Assembly (NCBI GenBank): GCA_026414565.1
Contig: JAOAIT010000037.1
Coordinates: 1 to 64,000, forward strand
Direction: 5' to 3'
Source: Verrucomicrobiia bacterium
Lineage (GTDB): Bacteria; Verrucomicrobiota; Verrucomicrobiia; Limisphaerales; Fontisphaeraceae
DNA: 64,000 nt
Position 1 is the first letter of the stretch. The number at the start of each line of letters is the position of its first letter. The position numbers and the translations under genes are program-made. The notes under the pieces were generated by a model, which was not told the origin of the DNA, did not search any database, and saw nothing but the letters and a program-made list of their open reading frames with translations. Shown in pieces: positions 34,998 through 43,091 of the stretch.

Positions 34998-35660
34998 TCA
35001 ATGCTTTTGCAAAATGGCGCTGATTTCGTGAAGCGTTTGTTCGGCGCTGATCTCGCCGTTCACGGGATGCAAGAGGCCGGCTTTTTGGTAGTACTCAATG
35101 AGCGGGGCGGTCTGGGAGTGGAAGGTGGCCAGGCGGGCGCGGACGGTTTCCGGGTTGTCATCGGCTCGTTGGTACAATTCGCCGCCACAACGGTCGCAGA
35201 TTCCCTCTTTTTTCGGGGGACGGTTGGTTTTGTGATAGGGGGTCTGGCAGCTTTTGCAAATGAGGCGTCCGCCGAGGCGGCGGACAATCAGGTCATCGCT
35301 GGTTTGGATGAAGATGACGGCGGCCAGCTTGATGCCCAGCTCGCGCAGAATGTCCTCCAGCATTTTGGCCTGGGGCAGGGTGCGCGGGAAACCGTCCAGC
35401 AGATACGCCGGCGCCTCGTCCCCGCGTTGCAGACGCTCCTTGAGCATTTGGGCGGTGACATCATCGGGCACGAGCGCGCCTTTTTCCATGTAGCCCTTGG
35501 CCAGTTGTCCCAGCGGGGTGTTGAGCTTGAGGTTTTCGCGGAATAAATCGCCGGTGGCCACATGGACGAAACCGTAGTGTTTGACCAGTTGCTCGGCTTG
35601 CGTGCCCTTGCCCGAACCTGGGGCGCCAAACAACACGTAGGCTTTGTCAGCTTTTGCCAT
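34998..35660 (-). CDS. adk: Adenylate kinase, long zinc-lid type
   Basis: Adk interconverts ATP + AMP and two ADP, keeping the cytoplasmic adenylate pool in balance. The 220-residue product has the P-loop LFGAPGSGKGTQ (about residues 10-21), the AMP-binding segment ATGDLFRE, the motif LLDGFPRTLPQA and a long lid with four cysteines arranged CKSC and CDRC, which predicts a bound zinc ion. The ATG at 35660 gives the standard N-terminus; the frame runs 28 codons further upstream with no family similarity. A promoter candidate lies about 75 bases upstream. Confidence 0.95.
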   Translation of the reverse strand: MAKADKAYVLFGAPGSGKGTQAEQLVKHYGFVHVATGDLFRENLKLNTPLGQLAKGYMEKGALVPDDVTAQMLKERLQRGDEAPAYLLDGFPRTLPQAKMLEDILRELGIKLAAVIFIQTSDDLIVRRLGGRLICKSCQTPYHKTNRPPKKEGICDRCGGELYQRADDNPETVRARLATFHSQTAPLIEYYQKAGLLHPVNGEISAEQTLHEISAILQKH

Positions 35661-35733
35661 AAAGTTGCTCTGATGCCAGGGGTGCCGCGCCCGGGGATTG
35701 CAACCGGTCCGGGCCGCCGCACCGTGGCTTTCA

Positions 35734-35763
35734 CTTATAGCCAAGCGGCACTTGTATTAGCAA
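35734..35763 (-). promoter_or_regulatory. Candidate adk promoter
   Basis: On the minus strand TTGCTA (35763-35758) and TATAAG (35739-35734) are 18 bases apart, in an AT-rich patch within GC-rich sequence. Transcription would start near 35727 and give a leader of about 67 bases before the adk ATG at 35660. Confidence 0.4.
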
Positions 35764-35828
35764 TGCTTTATTACAGCCTCCCCCCGGGCAGGGGGGGTGA
35801 GCCGGGGGCGGAGGTTTCGTCTCGTGAA

Positions 35829-36410
35829 TCAAGGGGCGGCCGGTTCGCGGACTTGCATGCGGCCGACGGCGGCCTCCAGCTCGGCGAGCAGGGCGGGATT
35901 GGGAGCGGTGAGGAAGACATGCATTTTGCAGAGGGCCAGGCGGTCTCCCTCTTTTCGGGAGAGCGATTTGAAGACTTCCGGGATGACCGTTTCCGCGCAA
36001 AACAGCCCTTTGTTTTGGTAACGCCGCCATTCGACCTCGCGGCTGCCCAGTTTGCCTTTTTCGGCGCTCACGGAGAGGTAGGGGTCGCGTTGGTGGTGGA
36101 ATTGCGGGGCGGGCCCGAGGTAGATGCCCACGCCGGCCTTGAGGCGGCGGTCGCGCAGGTAGAAGACGGTGAAATCCCGGCCGTCTTCCCGCTCTGCCAC
36201 ATAGGTGGCAGGCAATTCCATTTGCAGCGCCGGCAATTCGGGGAAAGGCCCGCGCAGGAGATGGCGCATGAGGGGGCCGGCGGTATTGGTGGACTCCGCC
36301 AGCGGTTGCGGGGGCGGGAGTTTGGCGGCTTTGCTCTGGCTGGCGCAGCCGGTCAGCAGGGCGGCAGCCAGCAGGAGCAGAGCGCCGCCGATGGACAGGA
36401 GGTTTTTCAT
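35829..36410 (-). CDS. Lipoprotein of unknown function
   Basis: The 193-residue product has a lipoprotein signal ending LLTGC, with Cys22 as the likely lipidated residue. The mature part begins with a proline/alanine-rich linker, followed by a compact domain containing LPATYVAEREDGRDFTVFYL, LKAGVGIYLGPAPQF and a basic central segment, REVEWRRYQNKG. No family was recognised. The start codon overlaps the stop of the upstream DUF885 gene (ATGA), which indicates translational coupling. The pair probably acts together in the envelope. Confidence 0.72.
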   Translation of the reverse strand: MKNLLSIGGALLLLAAALLTGCASQSKAAKLPPPQPLAESTNTAGPLMRHLLRGPFPELPALQMELPATYVAEREDGRDFTVFYLRDRRLKAGVGIYLGPAPQFHHQRDPYLSVSAEKGKLGSREVEWRRYQNKGLFCAETVIPEVFKSLSRKEGDRLALCKMHVFLTAPNPALLAELEAAVGRMQVREPAAP

Positions 36411-38173
36411 GGTTTCTCTTGCAACTGGCGGCGCACCAGCTCCGGCAGGTATTTGACCGGCACCGGCCCGCAGAGCAACACGGCTTCGTGGAATCGTCCC
36501 AGGGCGAAACGCGGGCCCATGGCCTGCTGGAGGTTCTGGCGCAACTGGTACATGGCCATGCGTCCGGCAAAGTAGGTGGAGAGTTGCACGGAGCTTTGCT
36601 GGGCGCGAATGATTTTCAGCCGGGCCTCGCCCTCGCTCTGGAAGGCGCGCCGGGTGAGGAAGGCCAGGGCCTCCTCGTCGGTGATGGCGGTGCAGTGCAT
36701 TTTGTGGTCGAGGATGGCGTTGGCGATGGCGCGGAGGTAGAACTTGAGCTGGTTGAGCCGGAGGCGCAGGTCGCCTGCGCCAAAGCCCTGGTCGAGCATC
36801 ATTTGCTCGGTGTAAACCGCCCAGCCCTCCACGTACACGCCGCTGGCGAGCACTTTGCGGATGAGCGAGGGGACGCGGTTGGCGTACTCATGCTGCACGT
36901 AGTGGCCGGGGTAGGCTTCGTGGATGGTCAGGATTTGCAGCATGTGCTGGTTGTATTCCTCCAAAAAACTTTTCACGCGCTCGGGCGGCCAGTCGCGGGG
37001 GGGCGGGCTGATGGCGTAATAGCCGGTGGCTTCAGGGTCCAGGGGGGGCGGCGAATTCATGTAGGCGATGGCGTTGCCGCGTTGGAATTCCGGCATTTCG
37101 ATGATCTGGCAGCGATCGGGGGCGGGCAGTTGCAGGATGTCGGCCGCGGTGATGAATTGTTTGATGCGGGCCACGGTGGCGCGGGCATCCTTGATCAAAT
37201 CCGCCGGGCGGCCATGCTCCTGGCCCACCCGTTGGATGACGAGCGCCACGGTCTGGCGGCGTCCCTCCGGGGTGTCCGGGGGGATGACCTGCCCGGGGAA
37301 ATACACGCCCCAGAGCTGGCGGGCCACCACGTACAATTCCTGCTCCACGCGGGCAAACTCGGCTTCGGCCATCTGCAACAGGGTGTCGGCGTCCCAGCCG
37401 GTTTGCAGGGTCAGCTCGAGTTTGCGGCTGAACTTGTCGCGGCCGAGGCGCCAGTTGCCGGTGGCGCGGGGGAGCAGCTCCTGCTCCAGGAATTGCTGGT
37501 GCGCCCGCAACACGGGCAGCACGGCGTTGGCGGCGGCCTTGAGGCGCGGCAATTGCGGGGTGCGCCCCACCAGGTCGAAAAGCGTTTTCTCGTAAAAGTT
37601 GATGGCCCCGCGGTTTTGGCGGATGGCGGTTTCCACCATCACCCGCGGGGGATGCTTGAGACTGCGGCGGGCTTCGGCCACGACCTGGGGCAGGAAGGCC
37701 ATGCGGGCGATGGCGTTGCTGACGTTGGTTTCCCGGGGCAGGGTGGATTGCGCCAGCACCAGATAGATGCTGTCATTGAGGTATTGGTTGTACACCCGCG
37801 GGTCCTCGGCCCAGGGGTCTTGGTTTTCCATGAGCCAGAGCGTGCGTTCGAGGCTGCTGCGGAAGATTTCATAATCCACCTGGCCGTCGCGGCTGAGGGC
37901 CTGGTAATTCACGGCCTGCGGCAGGGCGGCCAGCGTGGCGCGGCAGTCCTCTTTCCACCTGGCGCGCGCGGAGGGGGAAATATCGTCCAGCCGATGATCA
38001 TAGCGGTGGTCCCCCAATTCGGTGGCCAGCAGGGGGCGCTGGCGCAGTTGTTCCTCCAGATGTTGGCGGAAGAAGTCCGCCAGTTTTTGATCTTCAGCCG
38101 AAGCGGCGGCGGCCCAGGAAATACCGAGACAACCCAGCGCGAGCAGCCCACTTAACCAGAAACATTTTTTCAT
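36407..38173 (-). CDS. Secreted DUF885 family peptidase-like protein
   Basis: The 588-residue product has a signal peptide (LSGLLALGCLGISWA) and the long helical domain of DUF885. The key motif is HEAYPGHYVQHEYAN (about residue 410), a H-E-x-x-P-G-H metal-binding sequence seen in this family, which relates it to zinc-dependent carboxypeptidases. LGDHRYDHRLDD near the N-terminus and YVEGWAVYTEQMMLDQGF after the metal motif are also typical. The substrate is unknown. It is coupled to the downstream lipoprotein gene by a 4-base overlap and is divergent from the gene at 38320. Confidence 0.85.
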   Translation of the reverse strand: MKKCFWLSGLLALGCLGISWAAAASAEDQKLADFFRQHLEEQLRQRPLLATELGDHRYDHRLDDISPSARARWKEDCRATLAALPQAVNYQALSRDGQVDYEIFRSSLERTLWLMENQDPWAEDPRVYNQYLNDSIYLVLAQSTLPRETNVSNAIARMAFLPQVVAEARRSLKHPPRVMVETAIRQNRGAINFYEKTLFDLVGRTPQLPRLKAAANAVLPVLRAHQQFLEQELLPRATGNWRLGRDKFSRKLELTLQTGWDADTLLQMAEAEFARVEQELYVVARQLWGVYFPGQVIPPDTPEGRRQTVALVIQRVGQEHGRPADLIKDARATVARIKQFITAADILQLPAPDRCQIIEMPEFQRGNAIAYMNSPPPLDPEATGYYAISPPPRDWPPERVKSFLEEYNQHMLQILTIHEAYPGHYVQHEYANRVPSLIRKVLASGVYVEGWAVYTEQMMLDQGFGAGDLRLRLNQLKFYLRAIANAILDHKMHCTAITDEEALAFLTRRAFQSEGEARLKIIRAQQSSVQLSTYFAGRMAMYQLRQNLQQAMGPRFALGRFHEAVLLCGPVPVKYLPELVRRQLQEKP

Positions 38174-38319
38174 GCGTTCTGCGCCTTAATATGCGCGCCC
38201 CCCGGCAGCCCTGCCAGACAAAAGCGGCGGGGAGTGCGCTGGCCTCCGCATTGCCCAGGCAGCAGGGGATGCTTTTGTTGAGACTTGCGTGGGCGGGCGG
38301 GGCCATTAAAGTCTCGCTC

Positions 38320-40209
38320 ATGCCTGCCTCACTGCGCTCTTGCTGCAAACGGTTTTTCTTGACGGCCCTGGTTTTGTCTGCGAGCTGGCCGCTGGGCGCC
38401 CAGAGCCAGCTATCGGGCCGCGTGCATCATCCGCGGTACGAGGGAGGCGAGCCGCTTTATTGCGCGGCGGTGATGGTGTTTGCCAGCCAGAAAGGGGGGC
38501 AAGCCGAGGCCCGCGGTTTTCGCACGTGGGAAACTCATCCGGCGGGGTGGTATTTGATTGCAGGCCCGCCCGGGGAGTACACCGTTTGGTTCACGCAACC
38601 GGGCGGTTTTTTCCGCCCTCAGATTTTAAGCCCGGTGATCTTGCGGGATGGCGAGAAACTGGACGGGCGCGATGTGACGCCCAGTTTTGATTACGCCTGC
38701 TTTTATGAGGGGGCTTGGGACAGCCGGCCGGCCACGGAATATTATCAGGTCTTCACCGCGCGCGGGCACAGCCTGACGGCGGTGGGAATCCGGCTGGCGC
38801 ATGACGGGGTGGATGGCCAGGGGCCGGGGAGCCAGACTTTGGTGGCGACGGTGCATCGGGCGGGGGCCGGCACGCCGGATCAGTGGCCGCAGGTCGGGCC
38901 GCCGGGGGTCATTCCCAAGGTGGATTGCGGGGGCGCCAAGAATTACGCCTATGCCACGGCGTGGGATTCCGGCGAGGTGCCATTAATCCCCGGGGAGAAG
39001 TACGCCATCCGGCTGCGCGCGGAAAAAGAGGGCGGCGTGATGCAGACGTTCTGGCGGACGAATACGGCGGCCGAGCCGTCGCTGTACCGCGTGGGGAAGG
39101 ACGGCAGCCGCGGCTGGGGGCCGCAGCAGCTCTGGCTGGCCGTGGCCACGGATGCGGAGGGGTGGGTGATTCCCTACAACAAAAAAGTGCATCTGGCGTA
39201 TCAGGAATTTGCCGGTTTCGCGCAGCGCTGGAGCCAGACGTATGTGGCCCGGGGCCGGAGCCTGGCCGGGGTGCTGCTGCATGCGGCGGTGGGCGGCGCG
39301 CAACCGCCCTTGAGCCGCCAGCGGGTGGTGGTGCGCGTGCGGCAGGGCGGGCCGGAGGGGCCGGTGGTGGGGGTGGAGAAAATTGCCATCGGCAATGGCA
39401 ACTACACGGGCGATGCGTCGTGGGGCATGTTTGGCGCGGCGTACGCGCGCGGCGAAGTGCCGCTGACGCCGGGCGCCACGTATGCGCTGGAGTTTGAGAG
39501 CATCGAAAACTACGAAACCTTGCATGGCTTTGTGAACATCAAGGGGGACGTGAGCGATGACCGCCCGGGGTTTAATCCCTACAAGAAGGTGGCGCCGGAT
39601 GATTACGCGCACGGGACGGCGTATAAATTGGGACGCGAGGCCATGCCGTTTGATCTGGATATGCAGGTGGTGGAATACCTCAGTGCCAGCGCGCCGCCGC
39701 CCGGCCCCAATCTCTTGCGGCAGGGCGACATGCAGGCGGCCGAGGGCGAGCTGCCCGCCGGCTGGACCCCCTTCAAAGTCGAGCCGGCCACGCGGCTGGT
39801 GCGGTTTGCGGATGGTCCCGCCAACACCAATTTCACGGCGCGGGTGGTGGGCGGCAGCGCGACGGGGGCGCGGGCGGATGGCGGGTTTGTGCAACAGGTA
39901 GGCGGGTTGAACCGCTTTGCGGCCTACCGGCTCACCGGCAAGATTCGTTCTTCTTGGCCGCTGGACTGGCAGCATCAAACGATGGTGGGCATTGATCCCA
40001 CCGGCCAGACGGAAAACCCGGATGCCCCCACGGTGCAATGGAGCAAAGGCCCGCTGCTGCATGGGGTATATGTGGATTACCGCAGCGAGCCGGTGCGCCC
40101 GCAAAAGGATCGGCTGAGCATCTGGTTGCGCGGGCGCACGACGATGACCAATGATTATCGGTTCACCGCCGATTTCGATGATTTCGCCTTGCGGGAGATC
40201 CTCGAATAA
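38320..40209 (+). CDS. Secreted protein with a duplicated uncharacterised domain
   Basis: The 629-residue product has a signal peptide (FFLTALVLSASWPLGA), then a carboxypeptidase-regulatory-like beta domain (about residues 30-125, ending PGEYTVWFTQPGGFF). Two copies of a roughly 95-residue domain follow, at about 138-235 and 300-395. They share YYQVFTARGHSLTAVGIRL against QTYVARGRSLAGVLLHA, and SGEVPLIPGEKYAIRL against RGEVPLTPGATYALEF. The C-terminal part (about 465-629) looks like a carbohydrate-binding jelly roll: NLLRQGDMQAAEGELPAGW near its start and FTADFDDFALREI at its end. No catalytic motif was seen. I do not recognise the duplicated domain; binding of a surface polymer is a guess. 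Confidence 0.65.
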   Translation: MPASLRSCCKRFFLTALVLSASWPLGAQSQLSGRVHHPRYEGGEPLYCAAVMVFASQKGGQAEARGFRTWETHPAGWYLIAGPPGEYTVWFTQPGGFFRPQILSPVILRDGEKLDGRDVTPSFDYACFYEGAWDSRPATEYYQVFTARGHSLTAVGIRLAHDGVDGQGPGSQTLVATVHRAGAGTPDQWPQVGPPGVIPKVDCGGAKNYAYATAWDSGEVPLIPGEKYAIRLRAEKEGGVMQTFWRTNTAAEPSLYRVGKDGSRGWGPQQLWLAVATDAEGWVIPYNKKVHLAYQEFAGFAQRWSQTYVARGRSLAGVLLHAAVGGAQPPLSRQRVVVRVRQGGPEGPVVGVEKIAIGNGNYTGDASWGMFGAAYARGEVPLTPGATYALEFESIENYETLHGFVNIKGDVSDDRPGFNPYKKVAPDDYAHGTAYKLGREAMPFDLDMQVVEYLSASAPPPGPNLLRQGDMQAAEGELPAGWTPFKVEPATRLVRFADGPANTNFTARVVGGSATGARADGGFVQQVGGLNRFAAYRLTGKIRSSWPLDWQHQTMVGIDPTGQTENPDAPTVQWSKGPLLHGVYVDYRSEPVRPQKDRLSIWLRGRTTMTNDYRFTADFDDFALREILE

Positions 40210-40237
40210 ACCGGCCGGGCCACGCGGGGGCTGAGGG

Positions 40238-40999
40238 TTAGTAGCCCCCGCCGCCGAGGGAGGCAGGGCCGGCGGCGGCGGCTTCGCCGGCGGCGCGCTT
40301 TTTGTATTCCTCCAACATGGCGGCCGAGGCGGTGGCGCCGCAACGGGTGCAACCCAGATCCCGCACGAGGATCAGTGCGTCCAAATCGCGCACGCCGCCG
40401 GCGGCTTTGACCTGCACCTTGGGGGAGACGTGCGCGCGCATCAGGCGCAAATCATGCTCGGTGGCGCCGCGGTAGCTGTACTTGCCGTCCGGCCCCTTGA
40501 CGAAGCCATAGCCGGTGCTGGTTTTGATCCAGTCCGCTCCGGCCCGTTCGCTGATCTGGCAGAGGCGGATTTTGATTTCGTCATTGGGCAGGTAATCATT
40601 TTCAAAGATGACCTTGACCTTGGCGCCGTGGGCGTGGGCTTCTTCACACACGGCGCGGATGTCAGCCTCCACATAGTCCCAGTCGCCGCTGAGGGCCTTG
40701 CCGATGTTGATGACCATGTCAATTTCCACCGCGCCATCCTGGCAGGCCACGCGGGTTTCGTAACGTTTGACCTCGGTGGCGCTGTTGCCGTGGGGGAAGG
40801 CCACCACGGCACCGACTTTGACGCCGGTGCCGCGGAGCAGCTCGGCGGCGCGTTTGACGAAATAAGGTTTGACGCAGACGGAGGCCACGCGATAACGGGC
40901 CGCCAGCCGGCAGCCTTCCTCCATTTCCTGATCCGTGAAGGTGGGATGCAGCAGGGAGTGATCCAGCATCCCGGCCAGCTCTTCATAAGAGTATTGCAT
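40238..40999 (-). CDS. deoC: Deoxyribose-phosphate aldolase
   Basis: DeoC cleaves 2-deoxyribose 5-phosphate to glyceraldehyde 3-phosphate and acetaldehyde. The 253-residue TIM-barrel protein has the Schiff-base lysine in WIKTSTGYG (Lys159), the acidic proton-relay residue in EIDMVINIG (Asp94), KVIFEN and the second lysine motif VKAAGGVRD. The last residue is tyrosine after a glycine-rich tail, like the catalytic C-terminal tyrosine of the E. coli enzyme. The ATG at 40999 is preferred; the frame extends ten codons further upstream without family similarity. No nucleoside phosphorylase is nearby. Confidence 0.92.
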   Translation of the reverse strand: MQYSYEELAGMLDHSLLHPTFTDQEMEEGCRLAARYRVASVCVKPYFVKRAAELLRGTGVKVGAVVAFPHGNSATEVKRYETRVACQDGAVEIDMVINIGKALSGDWDYVEADIRAVCEEAHAHGAKVKVIFENDYLPNDEIKIRLCQISERAGADWIKTSTGYGFVKGPDGKYSYRGATEHDLRLMRAHVSPKVQVKAAGGVRDLDALILVRDLGCTRCGATASAAMLEEYKKRAAGEAAAAGPASLGGGGY

Positions 41000-41159
41000 G
41001 GCGGCAGTCTGCCAGAAGATCCCGCGCAAGGCGAGTGAGGATTGCCCGGGCGAAAATTCCGGCGCCCGGCTATCGGAAGCCCAAGGGATTCAGGGATGGC
41101 GGGCGCGGTGTCCGGTTTCCAAAAAGTGCTTGCAATTATTGGGCAGGCGGACAGATTAG

Positions 41160-41198
41160 GCACCCTGATAAGGGTGCGGCGTCCGCAAGGGCGGACGT
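41160..41198 (+). promoter_or_regulatory. Two consecutive hairpins in the infA leader
   Basis: Two perfect stems follow each other just upstream of infA: GCACCC/GGGTGC with a 6-base loop (41160-41177) and CGTCCGC/GCGGACG with a 4-base loop (41180-41197). The infA start codon lies 29 bases after the second stem. Neither hairpin has a T run, so terminator function is unlikely. A leader structure that affects translation or stability is possible. Confidence 0.45.
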
Positions 41199-41226
41199 TG
41201 CCAGAAAGTGGATTACTGCCAACAAC

Positions 41227-41448
41227 GTGTCGAAAGAAGAACCGATTGAATTTGACGGCCGGGTGACGCAAGTGCTCCCGGGGACAATGTTTCGCGTGGC
41301 CCTGCCCACCGGGCACGAGGTGCTGGCGCATATTTCGGGCAAAATGCGCAAGAACTTCATCCGCATCAGCGTGGGCGACAAGGTGCGGGTGCAGATGTCG
41401 CCCTATGATTTGGGCAAGGCCCGGATCACCTACCGCATCAATCAGTAG
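41227..41448 (+). CDS. infA: Translation initiation factor IF-1
   Basis: IF-1 binds the ribosomal A site during initiation. The 73-residue S1/OB-fold protein matches the family throughout: [38 protein letters not shown] and the end [13 protein letters not shown]. The start is a GTG at 41227, giving [10 protein letters not shown], which aligns with the usual N-terminus. The frame continues upstream for 64 codons with no similarity. No clear Shine-Dalgarno sequence precedes the GTG, and two hairpins stand in the leader. Confidence 0.93.
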   Translation: MSKEEPIEFDGRVTQVLPGTMFRVALPTGHEVLAHISGKMRKNFIRISVGDKVRVQMSPYDLGKARITYRINQ

Positions 41449-41486
41449 GTGGCGGGGCTGTTAAGGGCCGCATGGCCCGCGAAGGT

Positions 41487-42917
41487 TCAGGCGGGGCGGC
41501 CGGTTTCCGTTTTTCCCAGCTCTTCGAGCAAGTCCTCCATGGTCCACGCGCCGCCGCGTTGCTGCAGGCGGTCGGCGGCGGCGCCATGCTCCCAGACTGC
41601 ATAGCGAATGGCCGTCATGGCCCGCGCGGCGAGGGTCGGCTGGGCCAGCCAGCCGGCAAGGTATCCTGCCAGCACATCGCCGGCGCCGCCTTGCGCCAGA
41701 TGCGGGTTGCCGGTGGGGTTAAGGAAAGTGCCGGTTTTGTGTTCGTGCACCACCGTCAGGCGGCCTTTGAGGACGATGTGGCAGCCGGGGAATTTTTCGT
41801 TCAGGGCCTGCACGGCCGCGCAGCGATCCCGGAGAATGTCGGCCACGGAGCATTGCAAGAGACGCGCCGCCTCGCCCGGATGAGGGGTCATCACCCGCAG
41901 GCCGGCAGCGGGGCCGGGCTCCAGCATGTCCAGGGCGCTGGCGTCGGCCACGACGGGGCCGGGGAATTCGCGCCACAAGGCGATGAGCGCCGGCTTGAGT
42001 TCCTGATGGTGCAAGGCGCCGGCCAAACCGGGGCCGAGCAGCCAGGCATCGCATGCTTTTTGCTCGAAGGTGTGCGGCGTCCAGACGCAAACCATGGGCG
42101 CGCGCAACTGCGAGGCAATCGGGATGTAGGTGCCTTCCATGGTGGCCACGGTGATCAGGCCGGGCTGGGCTTTTTGCGCTCCCAGGGCGGCCAGCACGGC
42201 CGCGCCGTGATAGCCGGCGCTGCCGGCCACCAGGCCCAGGTGGCCAAAGGTGCCTTTGTGTCCCGCCACCGGCCGGCGCGGGGGGAAATGGCGGAAATCT
42301 TCGGGCAGGGTCCATTGCACGCGGTGGCTGAAGGGACAGGGGATCAAACCAATGTCGGGCGCGACCCAGAGGCGGCCGGTGAATTCCGCCGCCTCTGGTG
42401 CGAGCAGTCCCCATTTGGGAGCGCCAAAGGTGACGGTGAGGGTGGCGCGCACGGCGGCGCCGAGGGGCTGTGCGGTATCGGCGTCCAGGCCGCTTGGCAC
42501 ATCCACGGCGGCCACGGGCCAGCCGGAGGCATTGATCTCCTCCACCAGCGCCCGCCAGGCATCACCGAGGGGGCGATTAAGGCCAATGCCAAACAAACCG
42601 TCCACGATCCAACCCGGGGTGGCGGCATGCCGTGCAAGGTGGGCTTTGAGTTCCGGCAGGGCGGCGGCGGGATCGTGCACATTAAGCAGGATCACTTGCT
42701 CGCGCGGAAAACATTCCGCCGCAGCTCGGGCGTCGTCGCCGTTGTGGCCACGTCCGGCAAGGATGAGGAGGGGTTGCGGGGGTTGCCACCAGTGCTTCAA
42801 CTCGGCGGCGAAGGCAGTGCCGGCCTGGCGAATGACGTCCGTTTCCGAGCGGCCGGCGGCCCAGGTTTGGTTTTCCCACTCCCGCATCTGCGCAATGGAA
42901 ATGACAGGCACTGGCAT
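41487..42917 (-). CDS. nnr: Bifunctional NAD(P)H-hydrate epimerase / ADP-dependent dehydratase
   Basis: This enzyme repairs damaged NAD(P)H: the N-terminal YjeF_N domain (about residues 1-210) epimerises NAD(P)HX, and the C-terminal carbohydrate-kinase-like domain (about 220-470) dehydrates it with ADP. Visible features are AGRGHNGDDARAAAE and VDVPSGLDADTA in the first domain, and HKGTFGHLGLVAGSAGYHGA, MTPHPGEAARLL, IVLKGRLTVV and the catalytic GGAGDVLAGYLAGWLA in the second. The 476-residue length is right for the fused form. The substitution GRGHNGDDA, where many have GxGNNGGDG, is a mild deviation. The gene stands alone on the minus strand. Confidence 0.92.
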   Translation of the reverse strand: MPVPVISIAQMREWENQTWAAGRSETDVIRQAGTAFAAELKHWWQPPQPLLILAGRGHNGDDARAAAECFPREQVILLNVHDPAAALPELKAHLARHAATPGWIVDGLFGIGLNRPLGDAWRALVEEINASGWPVAAVDVPSGLDADTAQPLGAAVRATLTVTFGAPKWGLLAPEAAEFTGRLWVAPDIGLIPCPFSHRVQWTLPEDFRHFPPRRPVAGHKGTFGHLGLVAGSAGYHGAAVLAALGAQKAQPGLITVATMEGTYIPIASQLRAPMVCVWTPHTFEQKACDAWLLGPGLAGALHHQELKPALIALWREFPGPVVADASALDMLEPGPAAGLRVMTPHPGEAARLLQCSVADILRDRCAAVQALNEKFPGCHIVLKGRLTVVHEHKTGTFLNPTGNPHLAQGGAGDVLAGYLAGWLAQPTLAARAMTAIRYAVWEHGAAADRLQQRGGAWTMEDLLEELGKTETGRPA

Positions 42918-43091
42918 GAAGGGGATTGTAACTGCCGGGGGACGGGTGACAACCTCCGAGTCGCAGGGAAGTAGGGGGCTGCCGGGCTGGTGGCGGGTGT
43001 TTGGCGGGCAAGAGGCTGGGGCCGGCGCGGGACGAAACTCCTGTGCATGGGCCGGGGTGCAGGCGGCGCGGGGAGACTTTGGGGTGGGCGG

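Noticed and set aside
41035-41226. Longer infA reading frame starting 64 codons upstream
   Set aside because: IF-1 is normally about 72 residues, and the upstream part has no similarity to the family and crosses the two leader hairpins.
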